Source: Fimbriimonadales bacterium (GTDB taxonomy: Bacteria > Armatimonadota > Fimbriimonadia > Fimbriimonadales > ATM1). From it: DNA of 64,000 nucleotides. The stretch is from contig JAHCHL010000003.1 in NCBI GenBank assembly GCA_026129745.1, positions 124,001 to 188,000 on the forward strand, in the 5' to 3' direction. The position numbers were made by a program, and so were the translations under genes. Shown here in pieces: positions 32,540-41,967 of this stretch (its first letter is position 1; the number at the start of each line of letters is the position of its first letter). The notes under the pieces were generated by a model. It saw nothing but the letters and a program-made list of their open reading frames with translations. It was not told the DNA's origin and did no database searches.

Positions 32540-33307
32540 TTAGAATTGATCCGAGAGGAACATTCTTGGGATGTAATCGAAGTTTCTGCCCATCAGGTAT
32601 GTGTCCGGAGTCGGATTCGCCATAGGAATTCGCAGTTCTTTGGCCATGCTGGTCAGTCCGTAGAACTCGAGTGGGTCCGAAACTGGGAGTGTCTGATAGG
32701 CTGGCAGTAGTTCCCTGACTCTTCCAAGCTCCACGCACACATACCCGCCGGGAATCGAGAAAACGCTCTTTGCATTCCAAGACCAAAAGTGCCAGCGTTG
32801 CTCATCTCGTCGAAGAGTGTGCAGATCGGATTCAGCCCAACGATCGTAATGGTGTTTGACTTCATCGATCGTCAATAGTTTGTTATCATTGAGCGAAAGC
32901 CCTTTTGGCAGTTGTTGCGTGATAACGCGATCCAAAGTGCGGAAACCATGCTTGCTGTAGAGCTGCTCGTCCTTTGCAAACAGCAGAGCGCGACCCTCCC
33001 CTTGATCGGCTGCGACTCGCATAACCTCCTCAATTAGCTGTCCGGCAAGTCCTTGGCCTCGCCATGCCCTTTGCGTCGCTACTCCGGCAATGCCGATCGA
33101 CGGCCCGTCACCGAACGTTACGGGAACGGTTGTCAATACCGATGCCATTCGTCCATTTAGGAACAAAGCCCACTTGCGGTTGAGATCAAAGAAGGGTTCG
33201 CGTTGAAATACACCTCTTGCACGCGCGAAGTCGAGTTCGAAGACTTCGCATAGAACTCTGAGAAATTCATCTGCCTCGTGCGGACCAATTGTTCGAATCT
33301 CGATCAT
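32540..33307 (-). CDS. GNAT N-acetyltransferase (Eis-like)
   Basis: 255 aa. The acetyl-CoA site is GVATQRAWRGQGLAGQLIEEV around residues 74-94, the RxxGxG/A motif of GNAT enzymes. Beyond the GNAT domain (1-130) there is a second half of about 120 aa with a sterol-carrier-like feel (YVCVELGRVRELLPAY), an arrangement like the Eis group. Substrate is unknown. Its ATG overlaps the ybbR stop (ATGA), so it belongs to the c-di-AMP synthase operon. Confidence 0.85.
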   Translation of the reverse strand: MIEIRTIGPHEADEFLRVLCEVFELDFARARGVFQREPFFDLNRKWALFLNGRMASVLTTVPVTFGDGPSIGIAGVATQRAWRGQGLAGQLIEEVMRVAADQGEGRALLFAKDEQLYSKHGFRTLDRVITQQLPKGLSLNDNKLLTIDEVKHHYDRWAESDLHTLRRDEQRWHFWSWNAKSVFSIPGGYVCVELGRVRELLPAYQTLPVSDPLEFYGLTSMAKELRIPMANPTPDTYLMGRNFDYIPRMFLSDQF

Positions 33308-34263
33308 TGATCAGAATTGGCTTCCCTGACAACTCGCACGCGGAACTGGACGGTTTCAGGCGATGAAGGATCGCGCGTTACTCCCTCCGGCAGAACATAC
33401 CTGACTGTAAACACGCGATCTTCCGAAATCCCCGAAATGTCAATCGGCTCCGTTTCAATCGTGCTTAGTCCTGCAAGCAGTGCAGACTCCCCGCGTCCTC
33501 GAATCTCAGCTGGAATCAAATCGTATGAAACAACGCGATAGCCGGGCGCAGGTGTACCGCGAACGACCGGATGAAGCAAGAGAACTCGGACAGGCTCAGC
33601 CCGGAGATTGGGTCGAAACTGTATGCGTTCTGGCGTCACCCTCACACGGGTATTTGGAATGGGGTTCCCTTCGATGTCGAGGATTTGCACCTCTGTCTCA
33701 TAAACGCCCGCATTCTCCATCTTGGACAGGTCAACGGTAATCTGTGCGCGAACAGCCTGATTGACATATCGAGAAGCTCCGCGGACGGTGACGACATCGG
33801 GATCGGTCGAAGCGCCTGCCAGTTCGATTCCGGATCGAAGACCTGTGTACCGGATGTTTTGTCTCGGATCGATTCGTATCTGCTTCTCCTCAGCGGGATC
33901 GATTTCTACCAGTACGTCATTCGTCTCAGGAATGAGCCGCACATCCGACCGAATTCTTGGTGAAGGAATAATTTCGACTCGATACGTTTCTCGTCCAGGT
34001 TGAGCATTCCGCAGACTGACTCTCACGCTGATGTCCGCCGGCAGAATGCGAACGGGTTGCGTCAAATAGCGGACTTCGATCGAGATCGACTCCGGTGCAT
34101 GGACGCGAATCAGATTCGGCGACTCATCGACATACTCGATCGGAATCTCCATCGTTGGGCCGCGCTCCGGGTCGTCGAGAATCAGCACCATTTGCCAGAG
34201 AAGGAGAGCGATCAAGACCGACACGATCTTGTGGGGCACGTTGCTAAACAGGAATTTCTTCAT
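33304..34263 (-). CDS. YbbR-domain protein, c-di-AMP cyclase partner (CdaR-like)
   Basis: 319 aa from the ATG at 34263. One N-terminal membrane helix (KIVSVLIALLLWQMVLIL) is followed by about three extracytoplasmic YbbR repeats of about 80 aa (MEIPIEYVDESPN, VTVRGASRYVNQAV, IDISGISEDRVFTVRYVLPEG). YbbR/CdaR proteins bind and modulate CdaA at the membrane. The start lies inside the end of cdaA (20-bp overlap). The glmM gene that often follows is replaced here by the GNAT gene. Confidence 0.9.
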   Translation of the reverse strand: MKKFLFSNVPHKIVSVLIALLLWQMVLILDDPERGPTMEIPIEYVDESPNLIRVHAPESISIEVRYLTQPVRILPADISVRVSLRNAQPGRETYRVEIIPSPRIRSDVRLIPETNDVLVEIDPAEEKQIRIDPRQNIRYTGLRSGIELAGASTDPDVVTVRGASRYVNQAVRAQITVDLSKMENAGVYETEVQILDIEGNPIPNTRVRVTPERIQFRPNLRAEPVRVLLLHPVVRGTPAPGYRVVSYDLIPAEIRGRGESALLAGLSTIETEPIDISGISEDRVFTVRYVLPEGVTRDPSSPETVQFRVRVVREANSDQ

Positions 34264-35152
34264 CGCTCTTTTTGCTTTGTCCAAATAGCTTACGTTTTGC
34301 AGACGATGGCGATTTCAGGGCCTCTCGCAGAAGCTCCCTTAGATCAGCGGGGCTGATGGCTTCTCGAATCCTGCCATCCGATGCGACCGAGATGGTTCCT
34401 CGCTCTTCCGACACCACGATGACCATTGCGTCCGAGTGTTCCGTAACGCCGACCGCCGCTCGATGACGCAAGTGCATGTGAGTGGGCAATCGCTGCTCAG
34501 TTAGCGGCAACTGGCAAGCGACTGCTACGATTCGATCCCCACGCAGAATCGCCGCGCCATCGTGAAACGGCGACTTGTTGAAAAAGATTTGATTCAACGC
34601 AGGAGCCGACACCAATGCATCCAACTGATATCCCGTACTCTCGACGTCGGTCAGCCGTCTTGTGCGCTCGATGACGATCAGGGCGCCGGTGTGCCCTGCA
34701 CTCAGCTCCGCCACTCCGGCGACAATCTCTTCAATCGTTTTTGCCCGAGTGCGCTCGCGTCCGCCAAGATCTTGTAAAAAGCCGATCTTTCCGATTCCCT
34801 CGAGTGCTTGGCGGAGCTCCGGCAGCAGCAGAATCACGAGCGCGACCGGACCCAAGACGAGCGCCCGATCAAGGATGAAGTGCAACGTCTTGAGACCCAG
34901 CTGTCCGCTCACGAACCATACGACCACATACATGAAGATTCCAATCAAGATCCTCCACGCCCGCGAACCCCTCACCAGAATCAACAGCCGGTAGGCCACA
35001 TAGGCGACTAACAGAATGTCGACTATCTGGATGAGCCGCGCGGTCGGCTCCTCAGCGAATTTTGTCCAGAAAGGTTCCAATTTTAGGCCCGTGAAGTCGA
35101 AGAGAGACAGTCTACCTACGCCAGATTGAAGCAATCGGCACGGTGAGTGCAT
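34244..35152 (-). CDS. cdaA: Diadenylate cyclase CdaA
   Basis: Membrane enzyme that makes cyclic di-AMP from two ATP. Three hydrophobic helices occupy about residues 40-110. The DAC domain follows, with catalytic motif DGA at 198-200 (FHDGAAI) and RHR at 229-231 (LRHRAAVG). 302 aa, slightly longer than usual at the N-terminus. It leads the operon cdaA-ybbR-GNAT-MFS/HEAT. The product should feed the ydaO-type riboswitch at 897-1025. Confidence 0.96.
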   Translation of the reverse strand: MHSPCRLLQSGVGRLSLFDFTGLKLEPFWTKFAEEPTARLIQIVDILLVAYVAYRLLILVRGSRAWRILIGIFMYVVVWFVSGQLGLKTLHFILDRALVLGPVALVILLLPELRQALEGIGKIGFLQDLGGRERTRAKTIEEIVAGVAELSAGHTGALIVIERTRRLTDVESTGYQLDALVSAPALNQIFFNKSPFHDGAAILRGDRIVAVACQLPLTEQRLPTHMHLRHRAAVGVTEHSDAMVIVVSEERGTISVASDGRIREAISPADLRELLREALKSPSSAKRKLFGQSKKSDEEIPV

Positions 35153-35229
35153 AATGACCTCAGATCATGCGCTCCTTGCTGGATCATCTTCCATTTGTCT
35201 TTCCTGCGGCTCGTGCCACGGTTTTTCGC

Positions 35230-35787
35230 ATGAGCATCCAGCTTTATCGAATGCCTGCGTGGAAGGTTCGCCAGCTTTCTGGCGATGCGCTGTTCGCCTT
35301 TGTGAACGAAACGGGCTATTTAGGTGCAGGAGCCGCGAAGTACATTCGAGACAAAGCTGACTATCGACTGGACGACGCTATCAAAGAATCTGCGCCGTTC
35401 CCGCCTGCGTCGGCCAAGCTCTTCGATGTAAAGCGACTGCCGGTCAGGAAACTGATCGTCTGCAACCTATCGAACAGTCAGGCAATGATGACACGGGACT
35501 CCGTCATTGAATCGCTGTGCAATGGATTTGAAATCGCCGGCGATGTGGGTTGCCAATCGTTCGTGATCCCAGATCCGACGTGCGACTGGAATTATCAGAC
35601 TCACCGTGCGGACCCTGCAGTGGCTGCAAACTGGCTGTTTGCGGCATTCAGTCGGAGCCGCCATCGCATCAATGCGATAAAAGTCTTGACCACCACTGAA
35701 GAATCCTTCGAAGCGTACAAAGCCGAATTGGACCGACTAAAGGAAGTCGCTCCGACAATCAACGACTTCATGCAGCCAACGGCCTAA
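35230..35787 (+). CDS. Macro-domain-like hypothetical protein
   Basis: 185 aa from the ATG at 35230; an in-frame ATG at 35167 is possible and no good SD supports either. The segment VNETGYLGAGAAKYIRDKA near residue 30 resembles the ADP-ribose loop of macro domains (normally VNxANxxLxxGxGVAxAI), and the overall alternation of strands and helices fits. The second glycine-rich loop is weaker, so ADP-ribose binding is only a suggestion. It is 20 bp upstream of der on the same strand and may share its transcript. Confidence 0.6.
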   Translation: MSIQLYRMPAWKVRQLSGDALFAFVNETGYLGAGAAKYIRDKADYRLDDAIKESAPFPPASAKLFDVKRLPVRKLIVCNLSNSQAMMTRDSVIESLCNGFEIAGDVGCQSFVIPDPTCDWNYQTHRADPAVAANWLFAAFSRSRHRINAIKVLTTTEESFEAYKAELDRLKEVAPTINDFMQPTA

Positions 35788-35807
35788 CAGGAGACTATGG
35801 GGAGACA

Positions 35808-37184
35808 ATGGCACCATCGAAACTCCCTTGCGTCGTTATTGTTGGTCGGCCCAATGTCGGCAAGTCTTCACTTTTCAACCGTGTAGTTGGCAAGCGCGTC
35901 GCAGTCGTTGAAGCGCAGCCGGGAATCACTCGCGACAGGCTCTATCAAGAAGTCGAATGGCGCAACAAGAAGTTTGATGTCGTCGATACAGGCGGGATTC
36001 TCTTTTCTGACGACGATCCGCTCGTCGAACAAATTCGCGTTCAAGCAGAAATTGCGCTCGCTGAAGCGGACGTCGTCGTCTTTCTGGCGGACGCTGTCGA
36101 CGGAATGCTTCCGGCAGACAAGGACCTTGCAGACGCGCTTCGCGGAATCGACAAGCCGATCATCGTTGCCGTAAACAAGGCGGACAATCCCGAACGTGAT
36201 ACATGGGCGAGCGAATTCTATGCTTTGGGACTCGGCGAAGTGATGTCGATTTCGGCCTTGCATGGACGGGGTGTGGCGGAATTGCTCGACCGTGTAGCAG
36301 AACTGCTTCCTGAATCCGAAGAGAAAGCCGAGGATGAGGAAGATGAGAGAGTCAGGATAGCGATCATCGGACGGCCCAACGTAGGAAAGTCGTCTCTTCT
36401 GAATTCGTTCTCAGGGGAAAAGCGGGCAATTGTTAGCGATATTCCCGGCACCACTCGAGATGCCATCGACACAGAAATCGAGTTCAGAGGAGAGAAGTTG
36501 CTGTTGGTCGACACTGCGGGCATTCGACGCAGAGGAAAGATCCAAGGTTCAGTCGAGTACTACATGGTCATGCGCGCAGAGAAGGCGTTATCAAGGGCAG
36601 ACGTCGCGATGATTGTCGTCGATGGCAGCGAGGGCTTGACCGATGGCGACAAGAGGATCGGCAAGTCCGCACACGACTTCGGCAAAGCTTGTGTGATCGT
36701 TGTCAACAAGTGGGACTTAGTCGAGCCGCCCGACGGACGGCCAAACAAACGCAGCCAACAAAAAATCGAGTTCGCAGAACAAATTCGCGACGAGTTTCCA
36801 GACCTATCTTATGCGCCAATAGCCTTTACAAGCGCGTCTTGCGGTACCGGATTGGAAGCGGCTCTCGACACGGCAATCGAGGCGGAACAGAATCACAATT
36901 TTCGAATTTCCACAGGCGCGCTGAATCGAATATTGAGAGATGCAGTCTATGAGAGACCCTATTCGCGCAAAGGAAAGGGTCTAAGATTCTACTACGCTAC
37001 TCAAACAACAACCGCCCCCCCGAAGTTCGTGCTCTTTGTCAATGATCCGGATTTGGTTCACTTTTCATACAAGCGCTATTTGGAGAATAGAATCAGAAAA
37101 GAATTTCCATTGGAAGGCACTCCCATTCGAATGGAACTGCGTTCCAGCCATGAAAGGGCCGAGCGCAAAGCAAAGAAAATTTAG
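35808..37184 (+). CDS. der: Ribosome assembly GTPase Der (EngA)
   Basis: 458 aa with two tandem G domains. The first begins GRPNVGKSSLFNRVVG near residue 13, with DTGG and NKAD; the second begins GRPNVGKSSLLNSFSG near 189, with DTAGI and NKWD. The C-terminal KH-like domain (KGLRFYYATQTTTAPPKFVLFVND) closes the protein. Needed for 50S ribosome assembly. GGGGAGA precedes the ATG. The last 4 bp overlap the convergent hypothetical gene. Confidence 0.97.
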   Translation: MAPSKLPCVVIVGRPNVGKSSLFNRVVGKRVAVVEAQPGITRDRLYQEVEWRNKKFDVVDTGGILFSDDDPLVEQIRVQAEIALAEADVVVFLADAVDGMLPADKDLADALRGIDKPIIVAVNKADNPERDTWASEFYALGLGEVMSISALHGRGVAELLDRVAELLPESEEKAEDEEDERVRIAIIGRPNVGKSSLLNSFSGEKRAIVSDIPGTTRDAIDTEIEFRGEKLLLVDTAGIRRRGKIQGSVEYYMVMRAEKALSRADVAMIVVDGSEGLTDGDKRIGKSAHDFGKACVIVVNKWDLVEPPDGRPNKRSQQKIEFAEQIRDEFPDLSYAPIAFTSASCGTGLEAALDTAIEAEQNHNFRISTGALNRILRDAVYERPYSRKGKGLRFYYATQTTTAPPKFVLFVNDPDLVHFSYKRYLENRIRKEFPLEGTPIRMELRSSHERAERKAKKI

Positions 37185-37813
37185 CGATCGGGTGCGAGCC
37201 AGAATTCGCCAAGTACAACTCGATACGCAGGTCGATAAGCGGCCTCGTACTCTTTTGAGTGATGGACAGCCGGATACCCGAGCGGCTTCTGCAGTCGGTC
37301 GAATGCAGTCCAAGTTTCGATCGTTAGGTGGCCCACTCTTCGACTCAATAGCCACTCCCCTAATTCGTTCCATGCTGCTTGAAAGCGATGTTTTGATGCA
37401 GAGAATCTCTCGGCGGAGAGAATGAAAATCGCCAACAGCATCTCTTTGTCCCCATTTCGAGATTTGTATGGCCTTAGATTCACTCGCAGTAGACTGCCGT
37501 CCGGAGTCAAGTGGACCACTTCAGGTTCGTTGGGAAGGGCTGACCCAATCTGACTCCACTCTCGTTCCAGCCAACGACGTGGTCCCGATTCGTCTCGAAT
37601 TGCGTGCTCGCCGCCAAGCGTCGCATGATAGAGCCACTTGTAAGCGTCTTGGATCCGCATCTCTGGAGTGGATTTCCATTGCTCCAAAGCATGCCCGAGC
37701 AAAGGCGATGACATCGAAAGCCCTACAATAACCAGCGACAACACTTCAGCAATGTACTTGATTCGGTATTTCTCGTTTGGTCGGTTAGCCAGATTGCGCC
37801 CCTCGGACGTCAA
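37181..37813 (-). CDS. Conserved-type hypothetical protein, possibly exported
   Basis: Up to 210 aa from the TTG at 37813; a GTG at 37744 would give a better signal peptide (MLSLVIVGLSMSSPLLGHA). The body contains RIQDAYKWLYHATLGGEHAI, WLEREWSQ and LRVNLRPYKSRNGD, a pattern I associate with an uncharacterised protein family seen in several soil phyla. No catalytic motif can be assigned. It stands alone between der and the next gene, which is divergent. Confidence 0.7.
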   Translation of the reverse strand: MTSEGRNLANRPNEKYRIKYIAEVLSLVIVGLSMSSPLLGHALEQWKSTPEMRIQDAYKWLYHATLGGEHAIRDESGPRRWLEREWSQIGSALPNEPEVVHLTPDGSLLRVNLRPYKSRNGDKEMLLAIFILSAERFSASKHRFQAAWNELGEWLLSRRVGHLTIETWTAFDRLQKPLGYPAVHHSKEYEAAYRPAYRVVLGEFWLAPDR

Positions 37814-37833
37814 TTACTGCAGAGGAACGAACT

Positions 37834-38616
37834 ATGAATAGGATGCTTACGCCAATCATCGCCGCTGCTTTCGGAACGATCGGAGGCTACTTCGCAGCTT
37901 CACACCAGCAACCGCAGATTCAATCGAACATCCAAGCCCAATCCTTCGAGCTCGTCGACGGAGATGGGGCCGTCCGTGGAAGGTTTGCGATGACGCGAAG
38001 CGGGCCGGCAATCGCGATGTCCGATTTTCAAGGGAGGCTTCGATTCAGCGTCGGCATGGCACCTGGCGCAACCGCGTTATCGATGATGGGGCCTGCCGGC
38101 GAAGTGGCCGCCCAAATCATGGTCTCGGATTCTGGCCCGGCGATTTCTGTCCACTTTCCGGACGGCAGCCCTGGGATCACCATGAAGACAAGTGGCGACG
38201 GATCTTCCACTCTGTCCGCAAGCGATGCGCGCAGTCGCTCCATCTCGGCACTGGGCGTTCGACAGGACGGAAGTGGATTTCTCTCAATCGAAGAACCTTC
38301 CGCAACGCAAAAGCTGTTTCTCGTCACGTCCGGTGCCGGCAGCAATCCCACCATGTCGATGCGCGCGGGTGAAGAGAATGAAGCGCACTTCGGATTCGAT
38401 CATGAAGGTCTGCCGAGAATGCTGTTCGCTCGTCCAGGAACGCAGGGCAGGCAAGAGGTTTCGATTCGCATGAACTTTGCGGAACACTTTGGCTTGCTCA
38501 TGAAGACCGGCAACGAGCAGAGTGCAGGACTTACAGTCCTTCGTGACGGAAACGCGAAGCTCGCGCTCAAACCGCTGGGCGGTCCGGAGAAGTCGATTCT
38601 TGCAAGAGATGATTAG
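37834..38616 (+). CDS. Hypothetical membrane-anchored repeat protein
   Basis: 260 aa. An N-terminal hydrophobic segment (MLTPIIAAAFGTIGGYFAA) anchors or exports it. The rest is a chain of short beta units of 20-25 residues such as FELVDGDGAVRGRFAM, LRFSVGMAPGATALSMMG and EAHFGFDHEGLPRMLFA, suggesting a repeated beta structure. No known family. It overlaps the convergent ABC exporter gene by 4 bp. Confidence 0.7.
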   Translation: MNRMLTPIIAAAFGTIGGYFAASHQQPQIQSNIQAQSFELVDGDGAVRGRFAMTRSGPAIAMSDFQGRLRFSVGMAPGATALSMMGPAGEVAAQIMVSDSGPAISVHFPDGSPGITMKTSGDGSSTLSASDARSRSISALGVRQDGSGFLSIEEPSATQKLFLVTSGAGSNPTMSMRAGEENEAHFGFDHEGLPRMLFARPGTQGRQEVSIRMNFAEHFGLLMKTGNEQSAGLTVLRDGNAKLALKPLGGPEKSILARDD

Positions 38617-40862
38617 CTCGCTTCGGCTTCTTCTTCGTCCGTTGCATCGATGAATTGAGCGCGAACTCTTGCCATCTCCTGCTGCATCGTCACGAGTTTG
38701 TGGTACGTGCCTTCTTGCGCCATCAGCTCGTCGTGCGAACCGGATTCGACGATCCGGCCTTCTTCAAACACCACGATTCGATCGGCGTTTCTCAGCGTGC
38801 TTAATCTGTGCGCGATCGCGACGACGGTTCTGCCTTCCACGAGATTCTCTAATGCCTCCTGAATCATTCGTTCGGTTTCCGTGTCGACACTCGAAGTCGC
38901 TTCATCGAGTATGAGAACCTTCGGATTATGAAGGATCGCTCGCGCAATGGAAATGCGCTGCCTTTCTCCGCCAGACAAGCGCTGACCCCTTTCGCCGACG
39001 TACGTGTCGTATCCATCGGGAAAATGCGTGATGAATCCATGTGCGTTCGCCGCTTGCGCCGCGGATATGATTTCCTCAGTCGTAGCATCAGGTCTTCCGT
39101 AAGCGATATTGTCTTTGATCGTTCCTGGAAAGAGATACGACTCTTGGGGTACGACGCCGACGAGTGAACGAAACTGTTCGAGGTCGAGGTCTCGCAAATC
39201 GATTCCGTCGAGCAGGATTCGTCCTTCAGTCGGATCGTAAAACCTCAACAGCAAGCTGATCGTCGTTGTTTTGCCGCTTCCGCTTGGACCAACAATGCCG
39301 ATCATCTCGCCCGGTTGGACATCGAACGAAATCCCATGCAGCACTTCGTGCGTCTTGTCGTAACCGAAATAGACGTTCTCGAAAGTGATCCTTCCTTCGC
39401 ACCTTTCGATCCGAATTGGATTGGCGGGCTGCTGCACGTCTGGAACCGTGTCCATCACTTCGAAGACTCTTTCAGCGGCAGTCAACCCACGGCTCGTCCA
39501 ATCGATAAGTCGCGTCAACACTTGCAACGGGCCTTCGAGCATTCCAAGATAAATGCTGAATGCCATCAACTGGCCGATCGTCATTCGGTCGTTCAAAACC
39601 GCGAATCCGCCTGCATACCAAACGAGGATCGTTCCGACGCTAACAAGCAGAGTGATGACAGGAAAGAAGACAGCCCATGTCGTCTCGGCCATGTAGCCGG
39701 TGTCCGCGAGGTCCTTGATCCGCTTTCGAAACTTGGCTTGCTCTCGATCCTCGCCGCGAAACGCTTTGACGACCCTCATTCCACTCAACACGCCTGACAG
39801 CGCGCCGGAAACTCGAGACCAACTGTGCCAAAACCGCCGCCAAACTCTTTCAAGCCTCTTTCGAAACCTTCGAACAAGAAAGAGAATGATTGGAATGGGA
39901 AGCAGCGTCCATATCGCAACTTGCCAATTGATGAGCAGCAGCGCGATGGGTATTCCGACCAAGAGCAGGCCTTGTGTAAGGAGCATCGGAATTCCGTCGA
40001 CAAGAACTTCGTAGAGTGCGCCCGTATCGTTTGTCACTCGCGACATCACGCTGCCGACAGTGCGCTTGTCGTAGTAAGAAAGCGAGAGTCGTTGCAAGTG
40101 ATTGAACAGTTGCGTGCGAACGTCGACAGTGACTCTGTTGCCCAACCAAGCGTTCAGCCAAAGCCGCGCCATTTGAATGCCAGTTAGCAGCAGCCGTGTT
40201 CCAACGAGCGCTCCGATCAATATAAAGAACAGATGCATGTTGTTCTTCGGCTGGAGAACTTTGTCGGTCAGAACGCCGATCAGATACGGCCAAATCAGCG
40301 CGGTAGTCCTGTCGCAAAGCACAAGCAGAACACTAAGCGCAACCCAATATCGATAAGGTTTAAGGAATCCACCAAGTCGGATGAGCGTCTTCCCACGGTT
40401 GAGACAAGACTCACAAATATCGGTGTCCTTCGGAAGTGGTCGCTTGCACTTTGGGCATAGCCGCTTCTCCTCGACGTAAATCTCGGAAGTTTCTCCCGCT
40501 CTAAGCCGGTTGAGCCGCTTAGCCGTCATGGCAATTTGAGCAGCGCGTGCAGATGTGCTTCGAATGAGTTCGACGGTGCGTCCGCCCAACGTTGCGACAA
40601 GGCAACCGGCATCTACGAGCTCTTCATAGCGAAAGTTTGCAAGGTCTTCGATGCTCCAAGAAGCTCCAACGCGAGCTTCGGAATCCAGTGTGTCCGCTCC
40701 GTCCGATGGCTCGATGCGATAGAGCGTTCCATTTGACGCGACAAGCCAGTTCTCCCCATACCGGCCGCTTGGCAACAAATCGGATTCGATCGCGAAGACG
40801 ACCTGCGCGCCCTCCGGAAGCCGGAGGGCCCTAACAAGCGAGTCGACGACATTGGTCGGCAT
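38613..40862 (-). CDS. ABC exporter (MsbA-like) with extra N-terminal domain and zinc ribbon
   Basis: 749 aa, a half-transporter with permease and ATPase in one chain. Residues 165-470 are the six-helix exporter domain. The ATPase has Walker A GPSGSGKTT near 530, signature LSGGERQRISIARA, Walker B VLILDEATSSVD and the H-loop IAHRLST. Unusually, residues 1-125 form a beta-rich domain (WLVASNGTLYRIE, ELVDAGCLVATLGGRTVELI) that looks like a PH-type or DUF1854-like fold, and 136-153 a zinc ribbon (Cys136, Cys139, Cys150, Cys153). These would sit in the cytosol. Substrate is unknown; lipid or drug export is usual for the group. Confidence 0.92.
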   Translation of the reverse strand: MPTNVVDSLVRALRLPEGAQVVFAIESDLLPSGRYGENWLVASNGTLYRIEPSDGADTLDSEARVGASWSIEDLANFRYEELVDAGCLVATLGGRTVELIRSTSARAAQIAMTAKRLNRLRAGETSEIYVEEKRLCPKCKRPLPKDTDICESCLNRGKTLIRLGGFLKPYRYWVALSVLLVLCDRTTALIWPYLIGVLTDKVLQPKNNMHLFFILIGALVGTRLLLTGIQMARLWLNAWLGNRVTVDVRTQLFNHLQRLSLSYYDKRTVGSVMSRVTNDTGALYEVLVDGIPMLLTQGLLLVGIPIALLLINWQVAIWTLLPIPIILFLVRRFRKRLERVWRRFWHSWSRVSGALSGVLSGMRVVKAFRGEDREQAKFRKRIKDLADTGYMAETTWAVFFPVITLLVSVGTILVWYAGGFAVLNDRMTIGQLMAFSIYLGMLEGPLQVLTRLIDWTSRGLTAAERVFEVMDTVPDVQQPANPIRIERCEGRITFENVYFGYDKTHEVLHGISFDVQPGEMIGIVGPSGSGKTTTISLLLRFYDPTEGRILLDGIDLRDLDLEQFRSLVGVVPQESYLFPGTIKDNIAYGRPDATTEEIISAAQAANAHGFITHFPDGYDTYVGERGQRLSGGERQRISIARAILHNPKVLILDEATSSVDTETERMIQEALENLVEGRTVVAIAHRLSTLRNADRIVVFEEGRIVESGSHDELMAQEGTYHKLVTMQQEMARVRAQFIDATDEEEAEAS

Positions 40863-40974
40863 GAGCCAGGCCGATTCTACACAACGCTGCTGACTTGGAT
40901 CCGAATCCCGGTAAGTTCACTCGGCACAGCCTGGCAAAGTCACGGCATACACGTACCGGGTGAGGGACATTCAG

Positions 40975-41181
40975 ATGTCGCGGCGAGAATTACGTGTTGT
41001 TAGGCTCATCGAACCGGATCTCTGCTTGGAGTGCAGATTTGCGCAGCAGGCAGACGTCGAGACGGTCGACGGGCGCATGCAGAAGATGCTCTATTGTCGT
41101 CGCCTGGATTGCGACAACTGGGATTACTCAAGCGCAGAACCCGCCGTTAGAATCGACGTACAATCGGACGAAGCTGCCTAA
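40975..41181 (+). CDS. Small four-cysteine protein
   Basis: 68 aa from the ATG at 40975 (GTGAGG 7-8 nt upstream; a GTG at 40960 is in frame). Cys17, Cys20, Cys41 and Cys46 (CLEC ... CRRLDC) are spaced like a small zinc site. The C-terminal quarter is acidic. No family recognised; a zinc-binding adaptor or a regulator is possible. It is a single gene between two minus-strand genes. Confidence 0.65.
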   Translation: MSRRELRVVRLIEPDLCLECRFAQQADVETVDGRMQKMLYCRRLDCDNWDYSSAEPAVRIDVQSDEAA

Positions 41182-41228
41182 AGCCTGCCAAGCTGATTGC
41201 TGATTGGCCAGAAGAGCCAGTGTCGCCT

Positions 41229-41771
41229 TTACTCTTCGCGCTTCTTGAAAACTAACACTTCACCATTGATGCAAAAGCGCAGTTTCGTCGGCTCGGGGCC
41301 ATCGCCGAAGAGATGGCCGAGGTGGCCGTCACACCGAGAACACAGCACCTCAGATCGAATCATGCCGTAGGAGTAATCCGCCCGAAGCCAAATGGCTTTT
41401 TTCTCGGCAGGCTGGAAGAACGAAGGCCAACCGGTTCCCGAATTGAACTTTGCATCGGTCTTGAACAGTTCGAGATCGCAACCCACACAATGAAAAGAGC
41501 CTCTCTCTTTGACGTCCACGAGCGGGCTGCAAAACGGTGTTTCCGTTCCGTGGTTCCTTAGAATTCGATACTGCTCTGCCGTGAGAAGCTTCTTCCACTC
41601 TTCGTCGGTTCTAATGACCTTGTCATCCCGCTTCGGGCTTTCCGTAAGGTATCCGAGCTTCATTTCCGGTGGAAGCGGGCGGGTGTCTTGCCCTCCGCCA
41701 GTCTGGCCATGCGAAAAGCAGGCGCCGACGAATACCGCCGACAGCGCTGCGAGTGCCCAAAGAATGCTCAT
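41229..41771 (-). CDS. msrB: Peptide-methionine (R)-S-oxide reductase, exported form
   Basis: 180 aa from the ATG at 41771, which starts a signal peptide or lipoprotein signal (MSILWALAALSAVFVGAC). Two CxxC pairs (Cys95/98 and Cys144/147) bind zinc, and the catalytic Cys167 is in RFCING. The motifs GTGWPSFF and GHLGHLFGDGP are diagnostic. It reduces methionine-R-sulfoxide in damaged proteins, here probably outside the cytoplasm. An in-frame ATG at 41807 is an alternative start. Confidence 0.93.
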   Translation of the reverse strand: MSILWALAALSAVFVGACFSHGQTGGGQDTRPLPPEMKLGYLTESPKRDDKVIRTDEEWKKLLTAEQYRILRNHGTETPFCSPLVDVKERGSFHCVGCDLELFKTDAKFNSGTGWPSFFQPAEKKAIWLRADYSYGMIRSEVLCSRCDGHLGHLFGDGPEPTKLRFCINGEVLVFKKREE

Positions 41772-41967
41772 AATCGCTACTTCCAACAACTCCAAAGAGT
41801 ACTCCATGGTTCCGTTCGTTTACCGGAACTGTGAACTGTAATCGACAGCAATGAGCAGGCCGCTAAAGCCGATTCGCACTGAGACTTCAGGCTGATCCGC
41901 CGACAATGAGGTAAGATTGCACTTCACTCTCGTGGCAAACACCGGATTTGAACTTACAAGCACAGTG

